Below, one piece after another: positions 16,106 through 23,234 of a DNA stretch of 64,000 nt (positions within the stretch are counted from its first letter, which is position 1; each line of letters begins with the position of its first letter). The notes beneath the pieces were generated by a model that saw only the letters and a list, made by a program, of their open reading frames with translations, did not search any database and was not told where the DNA came from. Both the position numbers and the translations under genes were made by a program. Source of the stretch: JBMOKU01 sp049324315 (lineage in GTDB: Bacteria; Bacillota; Clostridia; Peptostreptococcales; Thermotaleaceae); the NCBI GenBank assembly GCA_049324315.1, contig JBMOKU010000057.1, positions 1 to 64,000 on the forward strand. Direction: 5' to 3'.

Positions 16106-16426
16106 ATGTCAAAGCAAATAAACGTTATAATTTATGAACCACCTATGTGTTGTACATCCGGTGTATGTGGTCCATCTCCGGATAAAAAGCTGATGGATTT
16201 ACAGGACACGTTAAAAAGACTGGAAAAAGAATTTCCCGAGATCACCATCAATCGTTATTCCATGAATTTTAATCCTAAGGAATTTATGAAGAATAAAGAA
16301 GTCTATGAAAAGGTAAAAGCAGAGAAAACCAATGCCCTTCCCATTATCACCGTAAATGACGTGATCGTGAAGGAGAAGGACTACTTGAGTTATGAAGAAT
16401 TTGCAGCTCATATTCAGAATGCATAG
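16106..16426 (+). CDS. arsD: ArsD arsenic metallochaperone
   Basis: 106 residues, GGGAGG site. Thioredoxin-fold ArsD with EPPMCCTSGVCGPSPD: Cys 15, Cys 16 and Cys 21 correspond to the As(III)-binding triad Cys12-Cys13-Cys18 of characterised ArsD. The C-terminal half has the family pattern ALPIITVNDVIVKE. ArsD hands trivalent arsenic to the ArsA ATPase in the cytoplasm. It is followed after eleven bases by arsA1. It serves as the reference for the UGA-containing relative at 18240. Confidence 0.96.
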   Translation: MSKQINVIIYEPPMCCTSGVCGPSPDKKLMDLQDTLKRLEKEFPEITINRYSMNFNPKEFMKNKEVYEKVKAEKTNALPIITVNDVIVKEKDYLSYEEFAAHIQNA

Positions 16427-16437
16427 GAGGCTTAATC

Positions 16438-17346
16438 ATGAATACAATGCCAAGGTTTATATTTTTCTCCGGTAAAGGTGGTGTTGGGAAAACATCCATG
16501 GCTTCCTCCACCGCAGTATACTATGCGGAAAAAGGCCTTAAAACCCTTATCGTAACAACGGATCCTGCAGCAAATCTTTCTGATGTTTTTGAACAAGAAA
16601 TAGGGCACAAAGTGACGTCCATTGATCATGTATCCAATCTATATGCCATGGAAATTGACAGTGATCGAGCAACCGCCGAATATCGAGAAAGAGCATTAGC
16701 ACCCATACGCGAAGCTTTTGGGGAGGAAATGGTTGCTATTATGGAAGAACAGCTTCAATCTCCATGTACGGAAGAAATGGCATCCTTTGATAAATTCACA
16801 GATTTTATGGATACAGATGAGTATGATTTAGTTATCTTTGATACTGCCCCCACAGGGCACACCATAAGACTGCTGGAGCTGCCGGTAGATTGGTCAAGAC
16901 ATATCGAGGAGAGTTCAAAGGGCTCCGGCCAGACCTGTATGGGTCCGGTTCAGAACATTCAGGATGCAAAAGAAAAATACGATAAGGCCGTCAAGCTGCT
17001 GCAGGATAAAGAACAGACTCATTTTGTCTTTGTACTGCAGCCTGAAGCCACGCCTATAAAAGAAACCATACGGTCAGCAAAGGAACTGGGGGAAATAGGC
17101 ATTAATACTACGGAAGTCATTGTAAATGGGATACTTCCAGAAGAAGAACTGCTAAATCCATTTTTTAAAAAGCGCGGCGAGATGCAGAACAAATACCTGA
17201 AAGAAATCAATGAACAGATTCACTTGCCAAAGAGAAAGATGTATTTACTATCTGAGGAAATACGGGGATTGCAGCTTCTGAGGACCGTAGGAGATATGCT
17301 GTACAATAAACAAGAGGTGGTGAGCATTATTGAAACCAGAGGCTAA
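16438..17346 (+). CDS. arsA: ArsA arsenite-efflux ATPase, first half as a separate protein
   Basis: 302 residues. It has P-loop FFSGKGGVGKTSMASS, switch/signature DTAPTGHTIRLLELP and the SPCTEEMASFDKF segment whose Cys corresponds to a metalloid-binding Cys of ArsA; a further Cys lies in GQTCMGP. Classical ArsA is a single chain of two homologous halves (about 580 residues); here each half is its own gene, as in several Firmicutes and archaea. It presumably forms a dimer with the next product and powers a membrane permease, none of which is identifiable in this window. Ribosome-binding site AGGAGG. Confidence 0.95.
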   Translation: MNTMPRFIFFSGKGGVGKTSMASSTAVYYAEKGLKTLIVTTDPAANLSDVFEQEIGHKVTSIDHVSNLYAMEIDSDRATAEYRERALAPIREAFGEEMVAIMEEQLQSPCTEEMASFDKFTDFMDTDEYDLVIFDTAPTGHTIRLLELPVDWSRHIEESSKGSGQTCMGPVQNIQDAKEKYDKAVKLLQDKEQTHFVFVLQPEATPIKETIRSAKELGEIGINTTEVIVNGILPEEELLNPFFKKRGEMQNKYLKEINEQIHLPKRKMYLLSEEIRGLQLLRTVGDMLYNKQEVVSIIETRG

Positions 17347-18220
17347 AGTCATTCTACCGGGACATAAAAAACCAAAGCTTATATTCTTTGCAGGTAAGGG
17401 TGGCGTTGGGAAAACATCCATGTCCTGCGTTACAGCACTATTTCTAGCGGAGCAGGGTTTTAAAACTTTGCTTCTAACCACTGATCCGGCTTCCCACATC
17501 GGGGATGTATTTGAACAGCCTATAGGAGAAAAAATACAGGAAATTCAAGGTATAGAGAATCTCCATGCCTTAAAAATCGATCCTAAAGAGGCCGCAAAGG
17601 ACTATAAAAACAGAATTATGAATGAGGCAAAAGAAAATCAGTATTCTGCGGAAATGCTTTTAGCTCTGGAGGAAGAACTGGATTCTCCATGTACGGAGGA
17701 AATGGCTGCCTTCGACAGATTCACGGATTATGCAGATAATGAGGAATTCGATGCCATTATTTTTGATACTGCCCCCACAGGGCATACCTTGAGACTCTTA
17801 GAGCTTCCTTTGAGCTGGAATAAGCAAATAGAATTAAAATCAGCTATGAATACGGTCAATGAAGGAGATTTAAAGGCGCAGGAGAGATTTAAAAGGGTCA
17901 TCGAGAAAATGCGGGATAAGGAGCAAACCACTTTTGCATTTGTAGTATATCCTGAAAATACACCAATACAAGAAGCCTATCGAGCAGTGGAAGAATTGAA
18001 GGGTGCAGATATACACACGCAACTGGTTATTGCCAATCAAGTACTGCCTGAGGAATATTGTACAACGGAATACTTCAAGAAAAGAAGAGAAATGCAGGAT
18101 AGGCATTTGTCTGTTATAAGAGAAAAATTTGACTGCGATATTTTAGAAATGCCTTTATTTGCTGAAGAAATAAAGGGGATAGATGTTATCAGGGAAGCAG
18201 CAGAAAAGCTGTGCAAATAG
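17330..18220 (+). CDS. arsA: ArsA arsenite-efflux ATPase, second half as a separate protein
   Basis: 296 residues from a TTG start overlapping the end of arsA1 by 17 bases, so the two are translationally coupled and made in equal amounts. P-loop FFAGKGGVGKTSMSCV, DTAPTGHTLRLLELP and SPCTEEMAAFDRF are present. It lacks the second Cys seen in the first half (around QTCMGP), so the halves are not equivalent. The expected complex is an A1-A2 heterodimer loaded by ArsD or by the ArsD-like product of the next gene. Confidence 0.94.
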   Translation: MKPEAKVILPGHKKPKLIFFAGKGGVGKTSMSCVTALFLAEQGFKTLLLTTDPASHIGDVFEQPIGEKIQEIQGIENLHALKIDPKEAAKDYKNRIMNEAKENQYSAEMLLALEEELDSPCTEEMAAFDRFTDYADNEEFDAIIFDTAPTGHTLRLLELPLSWNKQIELKSAMNTVNEGDLKAQERFKRVIEKMRDKEQTTFAFVVYPENTPIQEAYRAVEELKGADIHTQLVIANQVLPEEYCTTEYFKKRREMQDRHLSVIREKFDCDILEMPLFAEEIKGIDVIREAAEKLCK

Positions 18221-18239
18221 GATTATAGGAGTGATTGAC

Positions 18240-18563
18240 ATGCAAAGAGTAGAAATTCATGTTTTTGGTGTTAAACCACAGGGCTGTGGATGAGGACCGG
18301 CTGATAGTTGTGGACCAACTAGAACAATATTGGATGATATTCAAGACCTGAAAAATGTACTGAGAAAAGAAAGACTGGCGAGTAGAGTTTCTGCCTTGAA
18401 ATTTACAGATGTTTTCTCCAATGGATTGCAAAGATACCCAAAGGTTCATGACAGCATTACGAAAAAAGGGGCGGACCTACCTATTGTAACAATAGATGGA
18501 GAAATTGTTTGTGAAGGAAGCTTCGATATGAATAAAATCCTGTTTAAAATACAATCTCTATAG
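18240..18563 (+). CDS. ArsD-like thioredoxin-fold selenoprotein (one in-frame UGA)
   Basis: ATG 18240 (AGGAGTG upstream, 19 bases after arsA2) opens a 107-codon frame interrupted only by TGA at 18291-18293 (codon 18), ending at TAG 18563. Read through, the N-terminus is VEIHVFGVKPQGCGUGPADS followed by CGPTRT, and the C-terminal half has LPIVTIDGEIVCEGSFDM, which matches the ArsD pattern ALPIITVNDVIVKE. Cys 16, Sec 18 and Cys 24 line up with the ArsD triad Cys-Cys-x4-Cys, so it looks like a seleno-version of ArsD. A hairpin 12 bases after the UGA fits a SECIS. It is in the ars operon after both ArsA genes, so a role as a second metalloid chaperone or a redox partner is likely (inference). Standard gene callers would start it at 18330 and lose the active site. 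Confidence 0.82.
18305..18321 (+). promoter_or_regulatory. SECIS-like stem-loop of the ArsD-like gene
   Basis: TAGTTG and CAACTA form a 6-bp stem around loop TGGAC. The loop begins 17 bases after the UGA and has G at its second position, within bacterial SECIS limits. The stem is weaker than the one at 15220. Confidence 0.6.
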
Positions 18564-18578
18564 GTATAGTATAAATAG

Positions 18579-18600
18579 GCGCAAGAATACCCTCTTGCGC
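18579..18600 (+). terminator. weak hairpin inside the ars operon
   Basis: GCGCAAGA and TCTTGCGC around a six-base loop, followed by TTATC rather than a T tract. It may partly attenuate or stabilise the transcript between the selenoprotein gene and the first phosphoesterase. Confidence 0.5.
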
Positions 18601-18629
18601 TTATCACATTGGCTAATGGAGTGATTTCT

Positions 18630-19364
18630 ATGGGAAAGCGGGTAGCGTTTATTTCGGATATACATGGTAATATGGAAGCCCTTGAGGCAGTAATCCGTGA
18701 TATTGAGACAAAAGGCATTGCGTTAAGCGATGTATATTGTTTAGGTGACCTGGTAGGATATGGGCCAAGACCCAATGAGGTAATTGCATATATACAGGAC
18801 CATCAAATTCAGTGCATATTGGGCAATTATGATGAAGCGGTAGGATTTTTCTTGCCATCCTGCGGATGCAGTATTGAATCAGAGACAGATAAGATAAGAG
18901 CACAAAATTCGCTGGAATGGACTTCTATGCATACAACAGAGGAAAATAAATGGTTTCTTAGAAATTTAGATGAACAAGTGGTTATAGAGGAAGAAGGTTT
19001 CAAGCTACTATTAACCCATGGGAGCAGCTATTCTATCAATGACTATGTATATGAGGAAGATACAGAGAAACAGGAAGAAATTGCAGAAGAAATTGAGGAA
19101 GATATTATGGTGTTTGGTCATACCCATTTTCCTTATATTAAAAAGGTGCACAACAAAATACTGATTAATGTTGGTAGTGTAGGCAGACCAAAGGATGGAG
19201 ATTGTAGAGCTTGCTACTGCATTTTAGACATAAAAAAAGATATAAACGTAGAGTTTGTTAGGGTTCCCTATGATGTGGAGCGTGTTGCTAAAGAGATTGA
19301 GCAGTCAGGATTATTGGACGTTTTTGCAACCATTTTGAGAATTGGCAAAGATGTAATAGAGTAG
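18630..19364 (+). CDS. calcineurin-like metallophosphoesterase (first copy)
   Basis: 244 residues from the ATG at 18630. The dimetal phosphoesterase motifs are intact: SDIHGN (D-x-H), GDLVGYGP, GNYDEA, a mid-protein LLLTHGSS and GHTHFPY. The family hydrolyses phosphomono- or phosphodiesters with Mn/Fe. A CGC motif (Cys 78, Cys 80) follows GNYD; the same element occurs in related phosphoesterases elsewhere, so it is not by itself an arsenic signature. It is a close paralog of the gene at 19867, with an arsR between them. The substrate in an arsenic context is unknown. Confidence 0.88.
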   Translation: MGKRVAFISDIHGNMEALEAVIRDIETKGIALSDVYCLGDLVGYGPRPNEVIAYIQDHQIQCILGNYDEAVGFFLPSCGCSIESETDKIRAQNSLEWTSMHTTEENKWFLRNLDEQVVIEEEGFKLLLTHGSSYSINDYVYEEDTEKQEEIAEEIEEDIMVFGHTHFPYIKKVHNKILINVGSVGRPKDGDCRACYCILDIKKDINVEFVRVPYDVERVAKEIEQSGLLDVFATILRIGKDVIE

Positions 19365-19432
19365 AAAAATAGTAATTATGCATTTAAAAAGATTTAACAA
19401 AAGCTTTACATTGAATATATTAACATATCAAG

Positions 19433-19447
19433 ATATCATGATATAAT
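19433..19447 (+). promoter_or_regulatory. palindrome and -10 element before the third arsR
   Basis: ATATCATGATAT (19433-19444) is a perfect palindrome overlapping TATAAT (19442-19447), and CATATCAAGATATC lies next to it. No good -35 sits at the right distance. This arrangement suits an autoregulated ArsR-type promoter, with an operator unlike the ATAGAT type. Confidence 0.4.
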
Positions 19448-19513
19448 AAAAAGAGATTCTCACAGATGTAAGCTGTATTGATAGATAAAAAAGCTGAGAG
19501 AAGGTTATCAGGC

Positions 19514-19849
19514 ATGAAGAATCCGTTAAGTAATGAAGAAATCAAACAATTAAAATTGAAGAGTAAATTTTTCAAAGGATTTGCTGATTATACGCGTTTA
19601 TGTATTTTTGAATGTTTAATGGAGGGGGAAAAAACTGTCAGTGAGATCGTAGATATCACAGGATTTAGTCAGTCAAAGATATCAAATCATCTAAAATGTT
19701 TAAGGGAAAGTGACTTGGTGGAAGCAAGGCAGGATGGTAAGTATATTCACTACAGCATTATGGATGAGAAGATCAAAACCATTATCAGTATAGCCAAAGA
19801 ACTTATCAAGGATGTTTCAGAAGAGAAATATAACTGTATGAAATATTAG
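19514..19849 (+). CDS. ArsR/SmtB-family regulator (third copy)
   Basis: 111 residues from the ATG at 19514 (AGAAGG upstream); an in-frame TTG at 19478 is less likely. Winged helix with TVSEIVDITGFSQSKISNHLKCLRESDLV and the wing QDGKYIHYSI. It lacks the CxC of the ArsR at 15739; it has RLCIFECL in the first helix and a Cys near the C-terminus. It heads the second half of the cluster (phosphoesterase, two membrane proteins, arsC) and probably controls it through the palindrome upstream. Confidence 0.9.
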   Translation: MKNPLSNEEIKQLKLKSKFFKGFADYTRLCIFECLMEGEKTVSEIVDITGFSQSKISNHLKCLRESDLVEARQDGKYIHYSIMDEKIKTIISIAKELIKDVSEEKYNCMKY

Positions 19850-19866
19850 AAGAAAGGTGTGTTTCT

Positions 19867-20583
19867 ATGAAATTTGCAGTTATATCAGACATCCATGGGA
19901 ATGCCGACGCATTAGAAGCAGTTTTAAAAGATATTGAAAGCAAACGTGTGGATGTGATTTATTGTACCGGGGATATCGTAGGATATGGCCCGTACCCCAA
20001 CCAAGTAGTGGAACGGATACGGTGTAATGAGATACCTACGGTAAGGGGAAACTATGATCACAGTGTAGGCAGCAATACAGCAGTATGCGGATGCCGTTTT
20101 GAGGATGGAAAAAAAGAAGAAGTAGGTGTGCAGTCTTTAATCTGGTCTCAAGGCAATACAACCAGCCAGAATAAAAAATGGTTAAGTATGCTGCCAGTGC
20201 AGATCTGGCTGGAACTAAGCAATAGAAAGATTTTATTTGTTCATGGAAGTACAAGGACAGACAAAGAGTATCTATTTGAAGATTCTGCTGCATTAGAAGA
20301 GATTGCTGAGGAAGCAAATTTTGATATATTAATATGTGGACATACGCATAAACCTTTTCATAAGACGGTCAAAGGAATCCACTTTATCAACGCAGGGAGC
20401 GTTGGTAAACCAAAGCATAAACCGGGAGATCCTCGGGGAACCTATGTTATTGTTAATGTTGAAGAGGATAGTGTTCAAGTAAGTATAGAATACGTGTCCT
20501 ATGACTATGAAAAAGCTGCACAGGCTGTCATTGACGCAGGATTGCCTGAACAACTGGCGGATAACCTGAGAGGTATTTTGTAA
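19867..20583 (+). CDS. calcineurin-like metallophosphoesterase (second copy)
   Basis: 238 residues, 17 bases after arsR. Motifs SDIHGN, GDIVGYGP, RGNYDHS, ILFVHGS and GHTHKPFH are intact, and a CGC (Cys 74, Cys 76) follows GNYD as in the copy at 18630. The two proteins are clearly homologous over their full length but diverged, so duplication is not recent. A phosphatase or nuclease acting on an arsenic-related or stress nucleotide is conceivable, but nothing in the sequence decides this. Confidence 0.88.
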   Translation: MKFAVISDIHGNADALEAVLKDIESKRVDVIYCTGDIVGYGPYPNQVVERIRCNEIPTVRGNYDHSVGSNTAVCGCRFEDGKKEEVGVQSLIWSQGNTTSQNKKWLSMLPVQIWLELSNRKILFVHGSTRTDKEYLFEDSAALEEIAEEANFDILICGHTHKPFHKTVKGIHFINAGSVGKPKHKPGDPRGTYVIVNVEEDSVQVSIEYVSYDYEKAAQAVIDAGLPEQLADNLRGIL

Positions 20584-20631
20584 GCTGCATTTCTAGAACT
20601 TTTCGATGAAAATAATAGATGAGGTGTTACC

Positions 20632-20994
20632 ATGAAAAACTTAAGTACAATCATTGGCGGTGCTATAGCCGGGATTTTTGTCATGAGCGTTTGGGGGAAG
20701 TTTGCTGAAAGTTATGGTATTGCAGGCGGTTGGTTTGCAGCGCTCATTATTATTGGAACCATGTGGTTTTTGAACCATCACATTGGAATCCTTCATAATC
20801 CGCCGGAAGGAGCATGGGTTGATATGGCTTTAGCCATAGCTGTATGCGGTACGTTGAGACCTGTTTTTTCAGCAGGGTCCTTGAGTCCCCTAATTGATTC
20901 AATGCCTACCCTCGTAGTCGTCATTATTGGAGGAATAGCAGGCGGCATTGCAGCTGCCGGGATTCAAAAGGATATAGCAAGAGAAAAAAGATAG
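20632..20994 (+). CDS. small four-helix membrane protein, pair member 1
   Basis: 120 residues with about four hydrophobic segments (near 4-22, 32-50, 64-84, 92-112). Characteristic stretches are WGKFAESYGIAGGWFAALII and GTMWFLNHHIG, followed by GAWVDMA. The protein at 21049 repeats the same landmarks in the same order, so the two are paralogs. I do not recognise the family. The small size, pairing and position in an ArsA-containing operon with no known permease make a heteromeric transporter or channel plausible (inference). Confidence 0.8.
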   Translation: MKNLSTIIGGAIAGIFVMSVWGKFAESYGIAGGWFAALIIIGTMWFLNHHIGILHNPPEGAWVDMALAIAVCGTLRPVFSAGSLSPLIDSMPTLVVVIIGGIAGGIAAAGIQKDIAREKR

Positions 20995-21048
20995 CATAGG
21001 TAATATGATGCTAAACAATTTGAAACCGTATGGAGGGGAGTATCAGCC

Positions 21049-21384
21049 ATGACCGTAAAGCTAATGATTTCTACGTTTGTCGGTGCATTTATATTTCCAT
21101 TTCTCATTAGTATGTGCTGGGGTAAAATGGTGGAAACCTGGGGAGCCATAGGTGGATGGATGGCAGCAGGATTCATTGTTGGGACAACCTGGGCGCTAAA
21201 TCATGGTGTAGGCATGATCTATCAAAGCGGTGGGGCTTGGGTGGATATGGCCTGGGCAGCGGCTGTAGGCTTATTAGCCGGAGCGAAGTATTCCGGTGCC
21301 AGCCTGAGAAAAGCGATGCCAACCATTATTTCATCTATTATAGGTGGTACTATTGGGGCATATGTCCTTTCAACTTTTTTATAA
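21049..21384 (+). CDS. small four-helix membrane protein, pair member 2
   Basis: 111 residues, GGAGGGGAG upstream. It shares WGKMVETWGAIGGWMAAGFI, GTTWALNHGVG and GGAWVDMAWA with the previous gene; a Cys (SMCWG) lies next to the first landmark. The C-terminal tail is shorter and ends in a hydrophobic helix. Not recognised as a characterised family. It is followed 45 bases later by arsC, so co-transcription is likely. Confidence 0.8.
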   Translation: MTVKLMISTFVGAFIFPFLISMCWGKMVETWGAIGGWMAAGFIVGTTWALNHGVGMIYQSGGAWVDMAWAAAVGLLAGAKYSGASLRKAMPTIISSIIGGTIGAYVLSTFL

Positions 21385-21429
21385 CACATAGGAAGATAAA
21401 AAATAATAATTTAAGTAGGAGGAGTTACC

Positions 21430-21831
21430 TTGAAAAAGAAAGTAGCCTTTGTATGTATTCACAATTCATGCCGTTCCCAAATGGCAGAGGGCTGGGCAAA
21501 GCATTTAGGAGCAGACGTATTGGAGGTCTACTCAGCAGGAACAGAGGAATATCATGAAGTAAAGCCATTGGCTGTTCAGGTTATGGAAGAAGCCGGTGTA
21601 GATATGCGTGAACACTATCCAAAACTGTTGACAGATATTCCAGAAGAAATAGATATTTTAGTGACCATGGGCTGTGGCGTTGTGTGTCCATTCGTGCCAT
21701 GCAAGCATGAAGAGGACTGGGGACTTACGGATCCTTCTGGTGGACCTATTGAAGGATTTAGAGTTACAAGAGATTTGATTAAAGAAAAAGTAGAAAACCT
21801 AATCATGAGAGTTAATAAAGGTGAACTATAA
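21430..21831 (+). CDS. arsC: arsenate reductase, thioredoxin-coupled low-molecular-weight phosphatase type
   Basis: 133 residues from a TTG start with GGAGGAG. The PTP-like loop CIHNSCRSQ (CX5R) supplies the nucleophilic Cys 9; the redox Cys pair of the B. subtilis/S. aureus ArsC class is in TMGCGVVCPFVPC, and the general acid lies in LTDPSGG. It reduces As(V) to As(III), using thioredoxin to recycle the disulfide. Last gene of the plus-strand ars cluster, closed by a strong palindromic terminator. Confidence 0.95.
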   Translation: MKKKVAFVCIHNSCRSQMAEGWAKHLGADVLEVYSAGTEEYHEVKPLAVQVMEEAGVDMREHYPKLLTDIPEEIDILVTMGCGVVCPFVPCKHEEDWGLTDPSGGPIEGFRVTRDLIKEKVENLIMRVNKGEL

Positions 21832-21844
21832 ATAATAGATTAAG

Positions 21845-21880
21845 ATAAATAATCCCGGTCAATTGACCGGGATTATTTAT
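21845..21880. terminator. 36-bp perfect palindromic terminator
   Basis: The arm ATAAATAATCCCGGTCAA is followed directly by its reverse complement. It lies between the convergent arsC and acetyltransferase genes, with A/T tracts for both directions. Confidence 0.85.
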
Positions 21881-21886
21881 CTGCCA

Positions 21887-22381
21887 CTATAATAACTTTT
21901 CCATAATCGTTACATCGATCCATTTATCGTCTAACATACCCTGCTGAATATAAGTGCCTACCTCACGGAATCCTACGGATTGATATAAGCGCTGTCCGGC
22001 TTCATTAAATTTAAAGGTGCTTAAGACCAGCTTGTGAAAGCCTTCTTCCTTTGCAACTTCGATAAGGTAATGAAGGAGGATCTTACCCAACCCTTTTCCC
22101 CGCATATCTCTTCGAATGTAGATGGATAGGTCTACAACACCGCTGTAGCAGCATCTGGCATTGAAAACATTTAAAGAGGCCCATCCTAGAACATTTTTTT
22201 CTTCATCTTCTATTACCGCAACCTTATGCTTCTCACTGCGACTGCGCATCCAATCACTCATGACTTCTTCAGTTCGAGGACAGGTTTCTAATGTTGCAAT
22301 TCGATCTTCTATACCCTGGTTGTAGATTGTCGTTATGGATGGAATATCATTTAAATTGGCCAAGCGTGTACCATAAGCCAT
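21887..22381 (-). CDS. arsN: GNAT N-acetyltransferase of the ArsN1 (arsinothricin/phosphinothricin) type
   Basis: 164 residues from the ATG at 22381 (AGGGGTG upstream); a longer in-frame start overlaps arsM and is not favoured. GNAT fold with acetyl-CoA loop RRDMRGKGLGKILL. The N-terminal IYNQGIEDRIATLETCPRTE and VLGWASLN resemble phosphinothricin acetyltransferase and ArsN1. ArsN1 acetylates the amino group of arsinothricin, an organoarsenical antibiotic. The location directly after arsM supports an arsenic role, but substrate assignment is by analogy. Confidence 0.8.
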   Translation of the reverse strand: MAYGTRLANLNDIPSITTIYNQGIEDRIATLETCPRTEEVMSDWMRSRSEKHKVAVIEDEEKNVLGWASLNVFNARCCYSGVVDLSIYIRRDMRGKGLGKILLHYLIEVAKEEGFHKLVLSTFKFNEAGQRLYQSVGFREVGTYIQQGMLDDKWIDVTIMEKLL

Positions 22382-22394
22382 ATACAGATCACCC

Positions 22395-23216
22395 CTATTT
22401 ATAGGCTTTGATGTATGCCCCGGCAAAAGCACCGTCAATCATTTCAAGCTCAGCTTCACTAAATAAACTGCTAAGCTCGAGATACTTTACATTTAGAATA
22501 CTTTGGATAACGTCTAAGGTATAGATGTGAACAGGTTGTATATCAATTTCCTTAAATCCTACCTTCTCAAGAACATGTCGATATTCATCCACTTTCATGG
22601 TTCCGGCAATACATCCGGCCCAAAGCTCTGCGTTTTTACGGATATGATCGGGGACATCTTTTAAGTTGACAATATCAGCTATGGCGAGGCGGCCATCGTT
22701 CTTTAATACGCGATAGGCTTCAGTCAATGCTTTTTCCTTGTCTTCCGATAAGTTTATAACACAGTTTGAAAGAATTGCATCAACAACACCATCATCTAAC
22801 GGAATGTTCTCTATATAGCCTTTTATGAATTCTACATTGGTTGCACCCATTTGTTCCTTGTTTTTGTTGGCAAGAACTAACATTTCATCCGTCATATCCA
22901 GTCCGTATACTTTTCCCGTAGGGCCAACATATTTTGATGAAACCAGTACATCGATTCCGCCACCGCTTCCCAGATCCAGTACAGTTTCTCCTTCCTTCAG
23001 ATCGGCGAATAAAACCGGATCTCCACACCCCAAAGATGCAGCTACGGCTTCCTTCGGAAGATCTTTTAAGCTTTGATTTGCATAAAGCTGTGAGGCATTA
23101 CTGATGTCACCGCAGCAGGATGAGCTGCAGCAGCTGCTGCTCTTTCCGCTATTATCCACCTGTTTGGCAATACCTCCATAGTATTCCTTAACTTTATTTT
23201 TCACATTAAATTCCAT
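22395..23216 (-). CDS. arsM: arsenite methyltransferase
   Basis: 273 residues, AGGAGG site. Rossmann methyltransferase with SAM motif VLDLGSGGGIDVL and the ArsM cysteines: paired CC clusters in SSCCSSSCC near residues 29-35, Cys in ASLGCGDP, Cys in LSNCVINLS and Cys in WAGCIAG. It methylates As(III) stepwise using SAM, giving MAs(III)/DMAs products. It is preceded after 18 bases by the marR gene and followed by arsN, forming a three-gene minus-strand operon. Confidence 0.95.
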   Translation of the reverse strand: MEFNVKNKVKEYYGGIAKQVDNSGKSSSCCSSSCCGDISNASQLYANQSLKDLPKEAVAASLGCGDPVLFADLKEGETVLDLGSGGGIDVLVSSKYVGPTGKVYGLDMTDEMLVLANKNKEQMGATNVEFIKGYIENIPLDDGVVDAILSNCVINLSEDKEKALTEAYRVLKNDGRLAIADIVNLKDVPDHIRKNAELWAGCIAGTMKVDEYRHVLEKVGFKEIDIQPVHIYTLDVIQSILNVKYLELSSLFSEAELEMIDGAFAGAYIKAYK

Positions 23217-23234
23217 GCTTTATTTCCTCCTATC

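Noticed and set aside
18330..18563. A 77-residue protein starting at the ATG at 18330
   Set aside because: It has no ribosome-binding site and omits the ArsD-like N-terminus; reading from 18240 through UGA explains the region better.
18702..20098. CGC motifs in the phosphoesterases as a specific arsenic-binding site
   Set aside because: The same CGC after GNYD is familiar from related phosphoesterases without arsenic context, so it is not diagnostic.
21156..21557. A 133-residue plus-strand frame overlapping the second small membrane protein and arsC
   Set aside because: It is out of frame with both real genes, lacks a ribosome-binding site and gives an implausible protein.
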